This document shows positions 27,713 through 36,684 of a stretch of 64,000 nucleotides of DNA, one piece after another. This DNA is from Glycomyces tenuis DSM 44171 (GTDB lineage Bacteria > Actinomycetota > Actinomycetes > Mycobacteriales > Micromonosporaceae). The position numbers and the translations under genes are program-made. The DNA lies in contig NZ_ATYW01000005.1 in assembly GCF_000427885.1 (NCBI RefSeq), forward strand, positions 62,001-126,000. The letters run 5' to 3'. Position 1 is the first letter of the stretch, and every line of letters begins with the position of its first letter. The notes under the pieces are model-generated. The model was not told the DNA's origin. It was given only the letters and a program-made list of their open reading frames with translations, and did not search any database.

Positions 27713-28350
27713 TGTTCGAGCACCTGGTTGACGTCGGCGATGAGGGTCTCGGCGTCCTTGAAGTCCTCCCGCCAGACGCTGAAGACGCGCTGCTCGCGGT
27801 CGATGACGAACGTGGCGGGGATCGTCGTCGGGGAGATGTCGTAGTCGACGAACTGGAGGGCGATCGCGCCGCTCGCGTCGTCGAAGGACGGGTAGGTGAC
27901 GCCGTAGCGCTGCTCGAAGGCGAGGGCGGCGTCGACGGTGTCGCGGATGTTGACGCCGACGAACTCGACGTCCCGGCCTTCGCTGCTCCCCTGATTCTGC
28001 TCCGCAAAGTGCTCGTGGGCCTCGACGAGGTACTCGGCCTCGGAGCGGCACGGCGGGCACCACGAGCCCCAGAAGTTCATGACGACGATCGAGCCGGCCC
28101 AGTCGGCGGTGTCGAGCGGCTCGCCGGTGAGGCTCTCGCCGGTGACGACGGGCGCCTCGGGGCGGTCGCCGGGGTCCTCCCAGCGGTAGTTGGAGCCGTC
28201 GCCGGAGACGAAGCGGTCGCGGTTGATCTCGTTGACCCGGTTGGTGTCGTCGCCGCCCGTGCAGGCGGCGAGGCCGAGCAGCGGGACCGCCGCGAGCAGC
28301 GAGCGCCGCGGCAGCGCCGTGCGAGTGTGCGTCCGGGGCCCGCCAGGCAT
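27709..28350 (-). CDS. resA: thioredoxin-like lipoprotein (ResA/TlpA family)
   Basis: 213 residues. It is a secreted, lipid-anchored thiol-disulfide oxidoreductase that keeps apocytochrome CxxCH thiols reduced before heme attachment. A twin-arginine-like basic leader (PRRSLLAAVPLLGLAAC) ends in the lipobox LAAC. The thioredoxin fold shows NFWGSWCPPCRSE (active CxxC near 98-101), VGVNIRDT and the cis-Pro loop ISPTTIPATFVI. It starts 2 nt after the phosphatase stop (ATG 28350); the longer reading upstream is the phosphatase in another frame. Confidence 0.93.
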   Translation of the reverse strand: MPGGPRTHTRTALPRRSLLAAVPLLGLAACTGGDDTNRVNEINRDRFVSGDGSNYRWEDPGDRPEAPVVTGESLTGEPLDTADWAGSIVVMNFWGSWCPPCRSEAEYLVEAHEHFAEQNQGSSEGRDVEFVGVNIRDTVDAALAFEQRYGVTYPSFDDASGAIALQFVDYDISPTTIPATFVIDREQRVFSVWREDFKDAETLIADVNQVLEQ

Positions 28351-28352
28351 GC

Positions 28353-29006
28353 TCAGGCTCCCTTGGCCCGTCGTGCCGCCTCGGACTTGAGCAGCAGGTG
28401 CGCGGCGGGCTCGGAGTACTCGACGCGGACGAGCTCGGCGCCTTCGTAGACGAAGCTGGTCAGGGACGCCAGTGAGCACTCGCGGTTGCGCGGGTCGTGC
28501 CAGAGCCGTCTGCGCTCGGCGAAGCGCCGGGCGATCCAGATCGGCAGCTGGTGGCTGACCAGGACGGCCTCGCAGCTCTCGGCGGCGACGCGGGCGGCCT
28601 CGACGGCGACCGTCATGCGCCTGGCGATGTCTAGGTAGGCCTCGCCCCAGGACGGCTTGAACGGGTCGCGCAGCCGCCACCAGTACCTGGGGTGGCGCAG
28701 GGCGCCGTCGCCGACGCCGATTCGTTTGCCCTCGAAGGAGTTCCCGGCTTCGATGAGGCCGTCGTAGGTGACGGTGTCGGTCTGGTGGGAGGCCGCGATC
28801 GGCTCGGCGGTCTCCTGGGCGCGTTGGAGCGGGGAGGCGCCGACGTGCACGATGTCGCGCCCGGACAGCTCCTCGGCGACGGCCAGCGCCATCTCGCGTC
28901 CGAGGTCGGACAGCCCGAATCCGGCGATCCTGCCGTACAGGATCCCGTCCGGATTGTGGACTTCACCGTGCCGGAGCAGGTGAACGATGGTCTTGGAGCC
29001 GCTCAT
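28353..29006 (-). CDS. histidine phosphatase (phosphoglycerate mutase-like) family protein
   Basis: 217 residues with the RHG motif [10 protein letters not shown] (about H13), the second catalytic region [13 protein letters not shown], and [11 protein letters not shown]. It is a dephosphorylating member rather than a glycolytic mutase; the substrate is unknown. Conserved in actinobacteria between hemL and the resA-ccdA-resB-ccsB genes, so it belongs to this operon. The ATG overlaps the hemL stop by 4 nt (ATGA). Confidence 0.92.
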   Translation of the reverse strand: MSGSKTIVHLLRHGEVHNPDGILYGRIAGFGLSDLGREMALAVAEELSGRDIVHVGASPLQRAQETAEPIAASHQTDTVTYDGLIEAGNSFEGKRIGVGDGALRHPRYWWRLRDPFKPSWGEAYLDIARRMTVAVEAARVAAESCEAVLVSHQLPIWIARRFAERRRLWHDPRNRECSLASLTSFVYEGAELVRVEYSEPAAHLLLKSEAARRAKGA

Positions 29007-30307
29007 GACCGCACCCTAGCCGCCGCTTCGGCGGCCTGTGGGAGGACCTGTTCGATGTGTGACAGGGCTTCCTCGTCCATCGCGGCGGAGACGAACCAGC
29101 ATTCGTAGGCGCTCGGCGGCAAGTAGACGCCGCTTTCGAGCATGGCGTGGAAGAACGCCCCGTACGCCTCGGTGTCCTGGGCGGAGGCGTCGTCGAAGTT
29201 CCGGACGGGTCCTTCGGTGAAGAACACGCTGAACAGGTTCGAGGGCGCCGAGACGCAGTGCGGCACGCCCGCCTTGGCGAGCGCCTCGCCCGCCATGCGG
29301 GCGAGGGCCTCGGCGGTGGCGTCGAGCCTGCGGTAGACCGCCTCGTCGCAGGCGCGGAGCGTGGCGAGCCCGGCGGCGACGGCGAGCGGGTTGCCCGAGA
29401 GGGTCCCGGCCTGGTAGACGGGCCCGGCGGGGCTGACGAGGTCCATGAGCTCGGCCCGGCCGCCGAAGGCGGCGGCCGGGAGGCCCCCGCCCATGACCTT
29501 GCCGTAGGTGTAGAGGTCGGCCGGGGCGGCCAGGCCGCCGGGGCCGACGCGGAAACCGGTCATGACCTCGTCGGAGATCAGGAGCGCGCCGTTCGCGCGG
29601 GCGATCTCGTACAGCCGCTCGTTGAAGCCTTCGAGCGGGGCGACGGCGCCCATGTTGCCGGGCAGGGCCTCGGTGATGACCGCCGCGACGGCGCCGGGGT
29701 GGGCGGCGAAGGCGGCCTCGACGGCGTCTGCGTCGTTGTAGGGGACGACGATCGTGTCGGCGGCGGCGGAGGCGGGCACGCCGGGCGAGTCGGGGTGGCC
29801 GAGCGTGGCGACGCCCGAGCCCGCGGCGGCGAGGAAGTAGTCGGCGTGGCCGTGGTAGCAGCCGGCGAACTTGACGATCTTGTCGCGGCCGGTGGCGGCG
29901 CGCGCGAGCCGGACGGCGCTCATGGTGGCCTCGGTGCCCGAGGACACGAGCCGGACCTTCTCGCAGGGGGTGCGCGAGACGATCTCCTCGGCCAGTTCGA
30001 TCTCGCCGAGGGTGGGCGCGCCGTAGGAGGTGCCGCCCGCGGCGGCCCGGGCGAGCGCGTCCACGACCTCGGGGTGGGCGTGCCCGAGGATGAGCGGGCC
30101 CCAGGAGCCCACGAGGTCGATGTAGGTGTTGCCGTCGACGTCCCTCATGCGGGCGCCGCGGGCGTCGGCCATGTACACCGGGTGGCCGCCGACGCCTCGG
30201 AAGGCGCGGACCGGGGAGTTCACGCCGCCGGGAATGACCCTGGCGGCGCGTTGGGCATAAGTTGCGGAAGTGCCGATGTCGAGCGGCTGCGGTTTCGCTT
30301 CGGTCAC
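29003..30307 (-). CDS. hemL: glutamate-1-semialdehyde 2,1-aminomutase
   Basis: 434 residues, PLP-dependent enzyme converting glutamate-1-semialdehyde to 5-aminolevulinate in the C5 heme pathway. Motifs: [54 protein letters not shown], and the Schiff-base lysine in [16 protein letters not shown] (about K270). Heme supply fits its place as first gene of the cytochrome c maturation operon. The intergenic stretch to the cyclase gene includes that gene's hairpin at 30381-30403. Confidence 0.96.
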   Translation of the reverse strand: MTEAKPQPLDIGTSATYAQRAARVIPGGVNSPVRAFRGVGGHPVYMADARGARMRDVDGNTYIDLVGSWGPLILGHAHPEVVDALARAAAGGTSYGAPTLGEIELAEEIVSRTPCEKVRLVSSGTEATMSAVRLARAATGRDKIVKFAGCYHGHADYFLAAAGSGVATLGHPDSPGVPASAAADTIVVPYNDADAVEAAFAAHPGAVAAVITEALPGNMGAVAPLEGFNERLYEIARANGALLISDEVMTGFRVGPGGLAAPADLYTYGKVMGGGLPAAAFGGRAELMDLVSPAGPVYQAGTLSGNPLAVAAGLATLRACDEAVYRRLDATAEALARMAGEALAKAGVPHCVSAPSNLFSVFFTEGPVRNFDDASAQDTEAYGAFFHAMLESGVYLPPSAYECWFVSAAMDEEALSHIEQVLPQAAEAAARVRS

Positions 30308-30380
30308 CGGATCAGCCTCTCACATCCGCGGGAGGGCGCGGACCGGTCCGGCTCCGGCGATGCGCGCGACACGTCCCCGT

Positions 30381-30403
30381 GCCGGGGCGACGGGCGCCCC
30401 GGC
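30381..30403 (-). terminator. hairpin after the cyclase-ATPase gene
   Basis: 9-bp GCCGGGGCG/CGCCCCGGC stem with a 5-nt loop, about 65 nt past the stop of the minus-strand cyclase gene and upstream of hemL. Confidence 0.45.
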
Positions 30404-30468
30404 CGATCGGGGACCGCGGTCGTTCGGCATGGCACGGCACGGCGCGTCGCCGGAGCCGGGTGGTCCTC

Positions 30469-32127
30469 TCAGCGGGCCCGCACCAGGTCGAGGTCGAGCT
30501 TGACGACGTTGGCGATCCGGCGGGCGAGGCTCGGCGGCACCTGCGCCGGCTCGCCTCGGCCGCACAGCAGCCACCGCAGCGGCGTCGGCACCCGGTACAG
30601 GGCCTGCTCCATCGCGGGCCGCTCGATGACGACCAGGGCGACGTCGACGAGTTCGACGAGGGCCTCGAGGCTGCCGTCGCGCTGGCGGCACAGGTCCAGG
30701 ACCTCGTCGACGGTGGCGCCGTCGCCGCGCGCGGCGAGTTCGAGCAGCACGGCCCGGGCCGGGCCGGAGATCATCGCGACCGCCTCGTCGATCGCGGCCC
30801 GGAACCGTCCGCCCGCGTCGAGCACGGCGACCGGGTCGTCCCGCAGGCGCCGCAGCGCCGTCTTCGGGGAGCCGAACGCGGTGACGTCGGCCAGCGCCCG
30901 CAGCGCGGGCACGAAGCCCTCCACCGAGGCGGCCAGACCGCGGCAGTCCGCGGCGGTCCAGGCCGCGCCGCGGTCCTCGCAGAAGCCCGCGAGCATCGCG
31001 GCGGCCACGTCGATCGGCGGCGGTTGCAGGGCCCGCTTGGCCTCGCCCGGCAGTTCGAGCGGGCGGACGCCCGCGGCGAGGATCGTCACCTCGGGGCATT
31101 CGCGCAGGAGGCGCTCGACGGCCGGGCCGTGGGCCCGTTCGACGTCGTCGAGGACGATGAGCGCCTCGCGGTGCCTGAGGTGGTCGATCGCGGTCTCGAG
31201 CGCGCGCCCGAACGCGTCGACGGGCCGCCCCACGGCCTGGAGCAGCGCCGCGCCCAGGTCCTGGCCGGGGCGGCAGTACCGGACGCCGTCGGCGTGGAGC
31301 GGCACGCGGCGCCTGGCCCAGGCTCTGACCAGCGTGGTCTTGCCGCATCCGTCGAGGCCGGTGACGGTGACGAGGCGGTGGGTGGCGAAGGCCCGGTCCA
31401 ATTCGCGGTACTCCTCGGGCCGGTCGACCGGGGCCTTGAGGTCGGCGGGCAGGTTGTGGCGGTGCGGGCGGATCGGCGGCGGCGGGAACTCGCTGGGGAG
31501 CCCGGGGGCGCGCAGCTGCACCAGTTCGGTGGTGCCGGGCAGGCCCCGCAGCTCGAAGAAGCCGAGGCGTTCCAAGGACCGCCCGCCGAGCCCGGCCGCG
31601 GCGGCGAGCTGAGCGGAGGCGAGGATCTGGTCGCCGTGCGCGGCCGAGCAGATCCTCGCGGTGCGGTGGACCTCGGGCGTGGCATAGCCGCCCGCCGAGG
31701 GCCAGGCCTCGCCGGTGTGGAGCCCCATGCGCACCCGCGGGCGGATCGGCCCCTTGCCGAGTCCGAGGTCGGGCCAATCGGCGCGTCTGAGGGCGGTCTG
31801 GATCTCGACGGCGGCCCTCGCCGCGCGGGCCGCGTCGTCGAAGGCGACGAAGAACGAGTCGCCCTCGGTCTCGATCTCGGTGCCGCGGTGGACCCGCAGG
31901 ACTTCCCGGATGAGCGCCCTGTGCCGGTGCAGGACGACCCGGTAGGGCTCGGCGCCGAGCCCCGAGGCGAGCCGGGTGGAGCCTTCGATGTCGGTGAACA
32001 TGAACGTCACCTCGCCGGCGGGGAGCACGTCGGTGGCCGCCGCCGTCGGCCGGTGAGCTGTCGAATCGCAATTGCCGGGCAGAGAATAGGCTGTGTTTGT
32101 CGCGTGCAGTGCCGTTGTCGTATCCAC
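30469..32127 (-). CDS. class III adenylate/guanylate cyclase domain fused to a STAND-type ATPase
   Basis: 552 residues. N-terminal cyclase homology domain (about 38-210): metal Asp in TFMFTDIEGSTRL, second metal Asp in EGDSFFVAF, and the dimer-region RMGLHTGEA. A P-loop ATPase follows (VTVTGLDGCGKTTLVRAW near 255; Walker B ALIVLDDVE). Only about 220 helical residues follow and the TPR array found in larger relatives is missing. It could make cAMP in a nucleotide-gated way; the substrate lysine usually present in KxxGD reads differently (EIETEGD), so cyclase activity is uncertain. Start ATG 32127. It is divergent from the transglycosylase-like gene over 506 nt. Confidence 0.85.
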   Translation of the reverse strand: MDTTTALHATNTAYSLPGNCDSTAHRPTAAATDVLPAGEVTFMFTDIEGSTRLASGLGAEPYRVVLHRHRALIREVLRVHRGTEIETEGDSFFVAFDDAARAARAAVEIQTALRRADWPDLGLGKGPIRPRVRMGLHTGEAWPSAGGYATPEVHRTARICSAAHGDQILASAQLAAAAGLGGRSLERLGFFELRGLPGTTELVQLRAPGLPSEFPPPPIRPHRHNLPADLKAPVDRPEEYRELDRAFATHRLVTVTGLDGCGKTTLVRAWARRRVPLHADGVRYCRPGQDLGAALLQAVGRPVDAFGRALETAIDHLRHREALIVLDDVERAHGPAVERLLRECPEVTILAAGVRPLELPGEAKRALQPPPIDVAAAMLAGFCEDRGAAWTAADCRGLAASVEGFVPALRALADVTAFGSPKTALRRLRDDPVAVLDAGGRFRAAIDEAVAMISGPARAVLLELAARGDGATVDEVLDLCRQRDGSLEALVELVDVALVVIERPAMEQALYRVPTPLRWLLCGRGEPAQVPPSLARRIANVVKLDLDLVRAR

Positions 32128-32633
32128 GTGTCGATCAACTTTCGTTCAGCCCCCGTATGCCGGGCTGCGGCGCGCTGCTGCGCGCATACGCGGCCCTGCG
32201 GCCTCACAGTGTCTCCCCCATCTCAGTCGGTTACCGGATGTGATGGGCAGTCAGACGCCGCACGACCGGCTGGGTCGCATTCGGCGGCGGCTGCGAGGCT
32301 GTTTCGCCCGCGGATCTGCTCGTGGCAACCATGGATCCCATAGGAGAACGATCATGGACGCCCCTGGTCGCGGCCTGGCTCGTCTGAAACAGCATTGTTC
32401 GCCGGAAAGCACCTGCCGCGCGGCGGAATGTGGAGAATTGTTCGCGGACAGGCGTTGCCCGGGTGGCGGGCATAGGGAATACTCGCCTTCAGTGCCGGTG
32501 CCGGTGTCATCACGGTCGCCGACGCCCTGGTTCGAGTCTCCGGGCGGCGCACATCGCCGTGCCGGTCGTGGCACCCGGCCCGGGTCTCCGGGCGGCGCAC
32601 ATCGCCGGAGGACAGAAAGGGATACTCGCTTCC
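32128..32633. other. long intergenic region with direct repeats
   Basis: 506 nt between divergent genes with no supported gene. It carries a 24-nt exact direct repeat (32536-32559 and 32584-32607), each copy containing a small GGCG-hairpin, and a shorter approximate repeat around GGGAATACTCGCC (32475-32487) and GGGATACTCGC (32619-32629). No riboswitch class could be recognised with confidence. Confidence 0.5.
32536..32607 (+). repeat. pair of 24-nt direct repeats upstream of the lytic transglycosylase-like gene
   Basis: Exact copies at 32536-32559 and 32584-32607, 48 nt apart start to start. The core GGCGGCGCACATCGCC can fold as a short hairpin. They precede the GTG start by 27 nt, so they would be in the transcript leader. 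Confidence 0.7.
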
Positions 32634-33491
32634 GTGTGGTTCGCACTTCTGCTCCGAAAGCTCCTCCTGCTGCCCTGGAAGGCCCTCAAAGCGGCCGGCC
32701 GCGGCATCCGCGCCTGCGCCCGGGCGCTGCGCACGTCCGCGGGGCGGCTCGCCGTCCAGTGCGCCGTGACGGCCCTGGCGGTCGCCGCCGCCCTCGCCGC
32801 CGGGTACTACCTGGTGCCCTCGGCGGGGCCGGCCTGGTCGTTCGGCACCGAGCCCGAGCCGACGCCCGAGGAGCGCCCGCTGGTGCTCACCCCCGAGGAC
32901 GCGCCCGCGCCGGGGCTGCCGGTCGAGACCGACGAGGCCGCAGACGGCGGCGCGAGCCCCTCGGACGCGGCCACCTCGCCCATCGGGGAGGCCGTGAACG
33001 ACATCGACACGTGGGCGCGGGGCCTGGCCCACCTCGGCATCCCCGAGCGGGCCCTGGTCGCCTACGGGCGCGCCGAGCTCGTCTCGGGCGTGCAGAACCC
33101 CGGCTGCAACCTGTCCTGGACGACCCTGGCGGGCATCGGCGCCACCGAGACCAGCCACGGCACCACCGGCGGCAACCGCATCACCGCCGACGGCACCACC
33201 CTGACCCCGATCGTCGGGCCCGAGTACAACGAGCAGGGCCCCATGCAGTTCCTGGAGACGACGTGGGAGGTCTGGGCCGCCGACGGCAACGGCGACGGCG
33301 TGGAGGACCCGCACAACATCGACGACGCGACCGTCGCCGCCGCGAACTACCTGTGCACCGGCGGTCGCGACCTGACCGACCCGGCGGACTGGTACGACGC
33401 CGTCCACAGCTACAACCCCGTCGACGTCTACGTGCAGAAGGTCTACACCCGCGCCGACGACTACGGCCAGAAGAGCACGGCGGCGGCATGA
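32634..33491 (+). CDS. lytic transglycosylase-like secreted/membrane protein
   Basis: 285 residues. A basic N-terminus and one transmembrane helix (about 43-62, AVTALAVAAALAAGYYLV) precede an acidic Pro-rich linker and a C-terminal SLT/MltB-like domain: TLAGIGATETSHGTTGGN with the presumed catalytic Glu, NEQGPMQFLETTWEVWAADGNGDG, DDATVAAANYLC, YDAVHSYNPVDVYVQKV. Such enzymes cleave peptidoglycan glycan strands. The start is GTG 32634 (MWFALLLRK); a longer reading to 32430 runs through the direct repeats and is unlikely. The outward domain and repeat-rich leader suggest regulated cell-wall turnover (inference). Confidence 0.8.
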   Translation: MWFALLLRKLLLLPWKALKAAGRGIRACARALRTSAGRLAVQCAVTALAVAAALAAGYYLVPSAGPAWSFGTEPEPTPEERPLVLTPEDAPAPGLPVETDEAADGGASPSDAATSPIGEAVNDIDTWARGLAHLGIPERALVAYGRAELVSGVQNPGCNLSWTTLAGIGATETSHGTTGGNRITADGTTLTPIVGPEYNEQGPMQFLETTWEVWAADGNGDGVEDPHNIDDATVAAANYLCTGGRDLTDPADWYDAVHSYNPVDVYVQKVYTRADDYGQKSTAAA

Positions 33492-33623
33492 CCGCCGGAA
33501 CGCACCGGGGCTCCACAGAGTAACCTGAGAGTTTCGCGCGGTGACAATGCCGTCGAGCCTCCGCGGCGCCGCACAAGGCGCCGAGGGTTCCCGGCGGCGA
33601 CGATATCGGGTAAGGATTGAGAG

Positions 33624-34643
33624 ATGCCCCTGAAGCAGCTCGCGCCCAGCGAGATGACCGCCGATGACATCCGCGACTGGTGCTCGGTGCTCAACGACAT
33701 GACCGCGGCCGACATGCCCTCCGAGCCGCGGTGGAGGACCGAGCGGCTCCACGACTACCTGGTCGGCACGCTGCCCGACGACCAGCGGTGCCTGTTCCTC
33801 TACCGTGACGACGACGGCGACCTGGTCGGCCACGCCAGTCTCATCATGTTCGGCGGCGAGCAGGCGGGCACCGCCGTGGTCGAGCTGTCGACGAGGCCCA
33901 GCGCCCGCGGCAAAGGCGTGGGCAAGCGATTGCTTCTCGAGGTCGCCCGGTGCGCCGCCGCCCACGGCTGCCGCGCCCTGTCCGTCGAGGTCATCGCCAC
34001 CACTCCGGCCGTCGGCTTCTACGACCGGCTCGGTTTCGAGCGGGCCGTCGTCGAGCAGCGGCACCTGCTGCGCTGGACGGAGATCGACTGGGAGAAGATC
34101 GAGCGCGCCGCCGGGCGCCTCGCCGCCGGATACCGGCTCGAATACCACGCCGGAGGCGTCCCCGAGCGCCTGCTCGACTCGTACGCGAGCGTCAAGGCCA
34201 ACCTGCGCACCACCAACGACCCGGTCGTGGTGGTGCCCGAGTGGCGCGGCTCGGCCCAGGCCGACCGGCTCCGCGACTCGCTGGCCACCCTGGAGCGGCG
34301 CGGGATGCGCTCGCACATCGTCGTGGCCATCGCCGAGCCGTACGGCAACGTGGTGGGGCTGACCGAACTGGTCGTCTCGGCGCAGCGGCCCACCCGCGCC
34401 GACCAGTACGACACCGTCGTCGACCCCGAGCACCGCTCCTACGGCCTCGGGATGTCCATGAAGGCCAGAATCCTCACCGAGCTGCGCAAGGCCGAGCCGC
34501 AGCTGGTCGACGTCCAGACGTGGACGATGGAGACCGCCGACGACGTGCGCTGGATCAACTCCGAGCTCGGCTTCGTCCACGACGTCGACTGGTACGACTA
34601 CGAGACCGATGTGGACGAACTCCTGAAGCGCATCGACGGCTGA
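33624..34643 (+). CDS. tandem GNAT acetyltransferase
   Basis: 339 residues with two GNAT folds. The N-terminal half carries the acetyl-CoA loop ARGKGVGKRLL (about 93-103) and SVEVIATTPAVGFYDRLGFER; the C-terminal half has YGLGMSMKARILTEL, a more divergent acetyl-CoA loop. The two-domain layout is that of mycothiol synthase-like proteins, but motif details do not allow a substrate to be named. ATG 33624 follows AAGGATTGAGAG. Confidence 0.88.
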   Translation: MPLKQLAPSEMTADDIRDWCSVLNDMTAADMPSEPRWRTERLHDYLVGTLPDDQRCLFLYRDDDGDLVGHASLIMFGGEQAGTAVVELSTRPSARGKGVGKRLLLEVARCAAAHGCRALSVEVIATTPAVGFYDRLGFERAVVEQRHLLRWTEIDWEKIERAAGRLAAGYRLEYHAGGVPERLLDSYASVKANLRTTNDPVVVVPEWRGSAQADRLRDSLATLERRGMRSHIVVAIAEPYGNVVGLTELVVSAQRPTRADQYDTVVDPEHRSYGLGMSMKARILTELRKAEPQLVDVQTWTMETADDVRWINSELGFVHDVDWYDYETDVDELLKRIDG

Positions 34644-34805
34644 GCGCAGGTCGTCCGCGGCGGTGACGGGCGGTTCCCCCTGCGCCCGAACGGGAGGCAT
34701 GGCCGCTCGGCCGTGCGACCTCGCCTCCGCGAAGCGGGCTCCCGTCGAGTGAAACGTGTTCGCCTGGGAGCGCTGCGTTTGCCGAAACTCAATAGACTGC
34801 ATTCC

Positions 34806-36617
34806 ATGTACCCCAATACCGTGCCCCCGATCGCCGGTGGACCGGGCGGGCCGCCACCCCACGTGCCCATGGAAGGCGAGGCCGGCTACGAGCGGCTCGT
34901 CATCGTCGTCGGCGACAACGGACTGACGCTCCGTTTCATCAAGAACCTCACCGAGCGCTTCTCCTACCGAGTCATAGCGCTCATCAAACCCGGCCCGGGC
35001 GCCCAGCGCGACGAGATCCGCAAGGAGGCCGAGACCAATCCGCGCCTGCGCGTCATGGAGCGCGGCCGCATCACCTCCGAGTCCATCAGCGACGCCGGCC
35101 TCGTCGAGGCCTACGCCGTCGCCCTCATGGCACAGGACGACGTCGCCAACCTCCACCTCGCCCTGGAGATCCGCGAGATGTCACACTACCTGGGCGACCG
35201 GACCCTGCCCAAGCTCGTCATCCGCATGTACAACCGGCAGCTGCGCGACCGCATCAGGCTGCTGCTCGGCGACGAGGGCGTCTACGTCGAGTCCGACGCC
35301 GACATGGTCGCCCGCACCTACGCCGCCGCCGCGCTCCAGCAGATCCCGCCCGGCGACATCGACATCTGGGACCGCCGCCTCTACCTCACGCGCGAGCCCG
35401 AGGAGCGCGCCCAGGCGCAGTGGGTCGTCGCCAGCGGCAACGGCAGCGGCGTCGAGATGCTCACCGAGGACCGCGAGGAGTCGGTGCGGGTGCTGTGCCT
35501 CGACCCCGAGCGGCCGGGCCGCTGGTTCAGGAACGCCCCCGAGGCGGCCGTGCGGTTCCTGCGCCGGAGCATGCACGGCCTGCGACGCACCGTGGACACG
35601 AAACTGCGGATCGCGGCGATCGCGCTGATCATCGTCATGTCCGGCGGCTTCTGGACGCTCACCCACTACGCCAGCGTCGCGAACCCGGTGGAGAACGGCT
35701 GGGACGCGCTGTACATCATCACGCTCATGGCCGGCGGCGGCATCGATCCCGAGATGGGCGCCGATGCGTGGGTCAGGGTCACCCACGCCGTGGTCGTCCT
35801 CTCCGGGGCGCTCATCATCCCCGTCGTCACCGGCGCGATCGTGCAAGCGCTCGTCGCCAGGCGCTACGCGCTCGCCGAGGGCAGGATCGTCGACACGGTG
35901 CGCGACCACGTCATCGTCGTCGGGCTCGGCAACCTCGGCACGCGCGTGGTCGAGAAGCTGCGCGAGCGCAAGATCCCGGTGGTGGCCATCGAGAAGGACC
36001 GCGACGCCGTCGGCATCCAGGCCGCCCGCGCGGCGGGCGCGCAGGTGCTCCTCGGCGACGCCTCCCGACCGGAGACACTGCGCGAGGCCGAGATCAAGTA
36101 CTGCCGGTCCCTGGTGGCAATGGCCAAACAGGACTCGCAGAACCTCGAGACCGCGCTGTCCGGACTGGAGTGCAAACCGGACCTGCGCACCGTCCTGCGC
36201 ATCTACAATCCGGAGTTCGCGGCGCTGGTGCGCCGAAACCTCAACACGAACACCTCCCCGCGGGACGCCTCCCGGCACGCCTCGTACAGCGCCCCCGAGG
36301 TCGCCGCGGCCTCGTTCGCGGCGGCGCTGACCGAGGACGAGATCCTCGAGACGATCCCGGTGCGCGGCCAGATCGCCTACATCTGCGAGGTCGGCGTCGG
36401 CGCCGACTCGCCGCTCGACGACGCCCCCGCCCACGCGGCCACCGCGATCGGCTCCCACCGGCTGCTCGCCGTCAAGCGCGACACCGGCGGCATCCGCTGG
36501 AACCCCGACGCGGCCTTCAGGATCCAGGCCGGCGACAAGCTCCTGATCCTGGCGATCCGGACGGGTCTGGAGGAGAGCCTGCACCTGTGCCGCCCCACCC
36601 CCCTCATACCGATCTGA
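34806..36617 (+). CDS. RCK-domain ion channel-like protein (CASTOR/POLLUX-type)
   Basis: 603 residues. A Pro-rich leader precedes an RCK/TrkA-N-like domain (about 28-150, LVIVVGDNGLTLRFIKNL), then two transmembrane helices (about 264-285 IAAIALIIVMSGGFWTL and 325-350 VVVLSGALIIPVVTGAIV) enclosing a pore-like ITLMAGGGIDPE, then a second RCK with a Rossmann GxGxxG (VIVVGLGNLGTRVVEKL, about 371) and a TrkA-C-like end. The pore loop is not the K+ filter TVGYG, so ion selectivity is unclear. The start ATG 34806 is chosen since the upstream 93 nt in frame are Arg-rich; 34713 is an alternative. It acts at the cytoplasmic membrane with nucleotide gating (inference). Confidence 0.85.
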   Translation: MYPNTVPPIAGGPGGPPPHVPMEGEAGYERLVIVVGDNGLTLRFIKNLTERFSYRVIALIKPGPGAQRDEIRKEAETNPRLRVMERGRITSESISDAGLVEAYAVALMAQDDVANLHLALEIREMSHYLGDRTLPKLVIRMYNRQLRDRIRLLLGDEGVYVESDADMVARTYAAAALQQIPPGDIDIWDRRLYLTREPEERAQAQWVVASGNGSGVEMLTEDREESVRVLCLDPERPGRWFRNAPEAAVRFLRRSMHGLRRTVDTKLRIAAIALIIVMSGGFWTLTHYASVANPVENGWDALYIITLMAGGGIDPEMGADAWVRVTHAVVVLSGALIIPVVTGAIVQALVARRYALAEGRIVDTVRDHVIVVGLGNLGTRVVEKLRERKIPVVAIEKDRDAVGIQAARAAGAQVLLGDASRPETLREAEIKYCRSLVAMAKQDSQNLETALSGLECKPDLRTVLRIYNPEFAALVRRNLNTNTSPRDASRHASYSAPEVAAASFAAALTEDEILETIPVRGQIAYICEVGVGADSPLDDAPAHAATAIGSHRLLAVKRDTGGIRWNPDAAFRIQAGDKLLILAIRTGLEESLHLCRPTPLIPI

Positions 36618-36684
36618 AGCGCCGCAACTTCTCTCCGGCTCGCTCGTTGAACCTCCGACACATCTCTCGTGAAAGGGGCCCTCG

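Noticed and set aside
32200-32634. A possible c-di-AMP (ydaO) riboswitch upstream of the wall-lytic gene.
   Set aside because: The conserved core strings of that riboswitch class were not found; only direct repeats are present.
32352-35156. A 934-codon minus-strand frame spanning three plus-strand genes.
   Set aside because: Covers unrelated genes and lacks any recognisable fold.
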